Positions 12,313-13,238 of a DNA stretch of 13,238 nucleotides are shown here, in pieces. The notes beneath the pieces are model-generated. The model saw only the letters and a program-made list of their open reading frames with translations, made no database searches and was not told the origin of the DNA. Both the position numbers and the translations under genes were made by a program. Origin of the DNA: Dehalococcoidia bacterium (GTDB taxonomy: Bacteria; Chloroflexota; Dehalococcoidia; GIF9; UBA5629); NCBI GenBank assembly GCA_028715025.1, contig JAQTLG010000013.1, forward strand, positions 1 to 13,238, read 5' to 3'. Within the stretch, counting starts at the first letter, position 1, and every line of letters starts with the position of its first letter.

Positions 12313-13238
12313 ATGTGCGATACAATCGTTGCTCTGGGCCCGTCCACCAGGGGAGGGGTGACACTTTTCGGCAAGAACAGCGACCGGGAGCCTGATGAAG
12401 TGCAGAATATTATCATCGTCCCCCGCAAACAACACAAGGCAGGCGAAACGGTCAAATGCACCTATATATCCATACCGCAGGCTGCTGAAACGGCACGCGT
12501 GCTTCTTTCACAGCCGTTCTGGATGTTCGGCGCCGAGATGGGCGCCAATGAATATGGCGTTACGATCGGCAATGAGGCCGTTTTCACACGTGAGAAACCC
12601 GCTGCCAGCGGGCTGACGGGCATGGACCTGCTGCGCCTGGCGCTGGAACGGGGCAAGACAGCGCGCCAGGCAATGGATACCATCATCCGCCTGCTCGAGG
12701 AACACGGTCAGGGCGGCAACTGCGGCTACCGTCAGAAGTTCCTGTATATGAACAGCTGGCTGATAGCCGATGAGCGCGAAGCCTACGTGCTGGAAAGCGT
12801 CAAATCATGGTGGGCCTGGAAAAAGATAACGGACCACTGGAGCATATCCAATGTTCTTTCGTTGGAGAAGGATTTCGATGCGGTATCGCCCGGCCTGATT
12901 GAAAATGATGTAAGGAAAGGCTGGTGCAGAAGCGCAGCGGACTTCAACCTGAGAAAGTGCTACTCAGATCCCATCATTACCTGGGGCGCGGCGGGAAAAG
13001 CAAGACAGATCTGCTCCAGGGACAACCTGGCATTGAAAAAGGGAGATCTCACCACTGCTGATTTCATGGCCATTCTGCGCCATCACGGCGGCAGGGAGGA
13101 TTTCCTCCCGCATAAGCACGGCGGCACGGTGTGCATGCATGCCGCAGATAAACTGATCCGCCGCAGCCAGACGGTGGCTTCCCTGGTAGGCAACGTCAGC
13201 AATAAAGGCCATTACTACTATGTTACGGGTGCATCCAA
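12313..13238 (+). CDS. secernin / C69 family peptidase-like Ntn-hydrolase (partial, C-terminus off window)
   Basis: The frame is open from ATG 12313 to the window end, giving 308 residues plus two bases. It starts MCDTIVAL and continues with TLFGKNSDREPDE; removal of the initiator Met would expose Cys2 as the N-terminal nucleophile of an Ntn hydrolase. Further family segments are GAEMGANEYGVTIGNEAVF (near residue 76), GLTGMDLLRLALERGKTA, GGNCGYR and NSWLIADEREAYVLES. This matches secernin and peptidase family C69/U34, which contains dipeptidases but also many proteins with unproven activity. No signal peptide is present, so it should be cytoplasmic. The start is very firm: AAGGAGGT at 12297-12304 is eight bases before the ATG. 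Expected length is roughly 380-450, so about a quarter is missing. It is divergent from the SDR gene. Confidence 0.88.
   Translation, partial: MCDTIVALGPSTRGGVTLFGKNSDREPDEVQNIIIVPRKQHKAGETVKCTYISIPQAAETARVLLSQPFWMFGAEMGANEYGVTIGNEAVFTREKPAASGLTGMDLLRLALERGKTARQAMDTIIRLLEEHGQGGNCGYRQKFLYMNSWLIADEREAYVLESVKSWWAWKKITDHWSISNVLSLEKDFDAVSPGLIENDVRKGWCRSAADFNLRKCYSDPIITWGAAGKARQICSRDNLALKKGDLTTADFMAILRHHGGREDFLPHKHGGTVCMHAADKLIRRSQTVASLVGNVSNKGHYYYVTGAS

Noticed and set aside
1..13238. Search by eye for CRISPR arrays, insertion-sequence ends, attachment sites, tRNA genes and defence or toxin-antitoxin genes
   Set aside because: No spaced direct repeats, transposase or integrase motifs, cloverleaf sequences or paired small toxin/antitoxin frames were found.

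Overview
The window is about 13.2 kb of compact bacterial DNA with roughly balanced, slightly GC-rich composition. It carries twelve supported protein genes, two of them cut by the window edges, and no RNA genes, insertion sequences or CRISPR. The gene set suggests a Chloroflexota bacterium, most likely Dehalococcoidia-like: a DUF6941-type protein, a DUF6125-type protein, a second ATC-hydrolase-like protein, an unpaired CoA-ligase alpha chain and a free-standing DUF2344 protein. This placement is inferred from remembered family distributions, not from a search.

Layout. 1-1702 (minus): a CorC/CNNM membrane protein followed, with a 20-bp overlap, by a partial DUF2344 radical-SAM-associated gene, led by a good promoter at 1732-1760. 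1834-2241 (plus): a DUF6941-type protein. 2260-2442 (minus): a 60-residue four-cysteine protein. 2534-3193 (plus): an ATC-hydrolase-like protein. 3269-4974 (minus): a dUTPase-type enzyme and then a lipoprotein made of three ~122-residue repeats. 5067-7120 (plus): a DUF6125 protein and an HI0933/BaiN-type flavoprotein overlapping by 4 bp. 7123-7704 (minus): Maf pyrophosphatase. 7814-11416 (plus): an ADP-forming acyl-CoA ligase alpha-type protein and a dCache-HAMP-PP2C (RsbU-like) sensor phosphatase. 11413-12186 (minus): a DHRS4-like short-chain dehydrogenase. 12313-end (plus): a secernin/C69-type N-terminal-cysteine hydrolase.

Transcription is organised in alternating divergent and convergent pairs. 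The divergent gaps hold recognisable sigma70-type promoters. In two of them (2474-2480 and 12250-12256) the opposed promoters share one -35 heptamer. Two genes, maf and the four-cysteine protein, have a TTGACA -35 and a -10 ending 6-8 nt before the ATG with no Shine-Dalgarno sequence, so they look leaderless. Convergent pairs are very tight: maf and the flavoprotein gene are 2 bp apart, and the phosphatase and SDR genes share the stop sequence TTAA.

No defence or mobile system is visible. The least-described content is (a) the triple-repeat lipoprotein, whose strand motif recurs with identical spacing in the DUF6941 protein, (b) two diverged proteins with the same cysteine scaffold (C-x2-Q-D ... 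C ... C), one coupled to a flavoprotein, and (c) the promoter architecture. Every stretch of more than 100 bp between genes is an intergenic promoter region; no gene-free stretch exceeds 300 bp.
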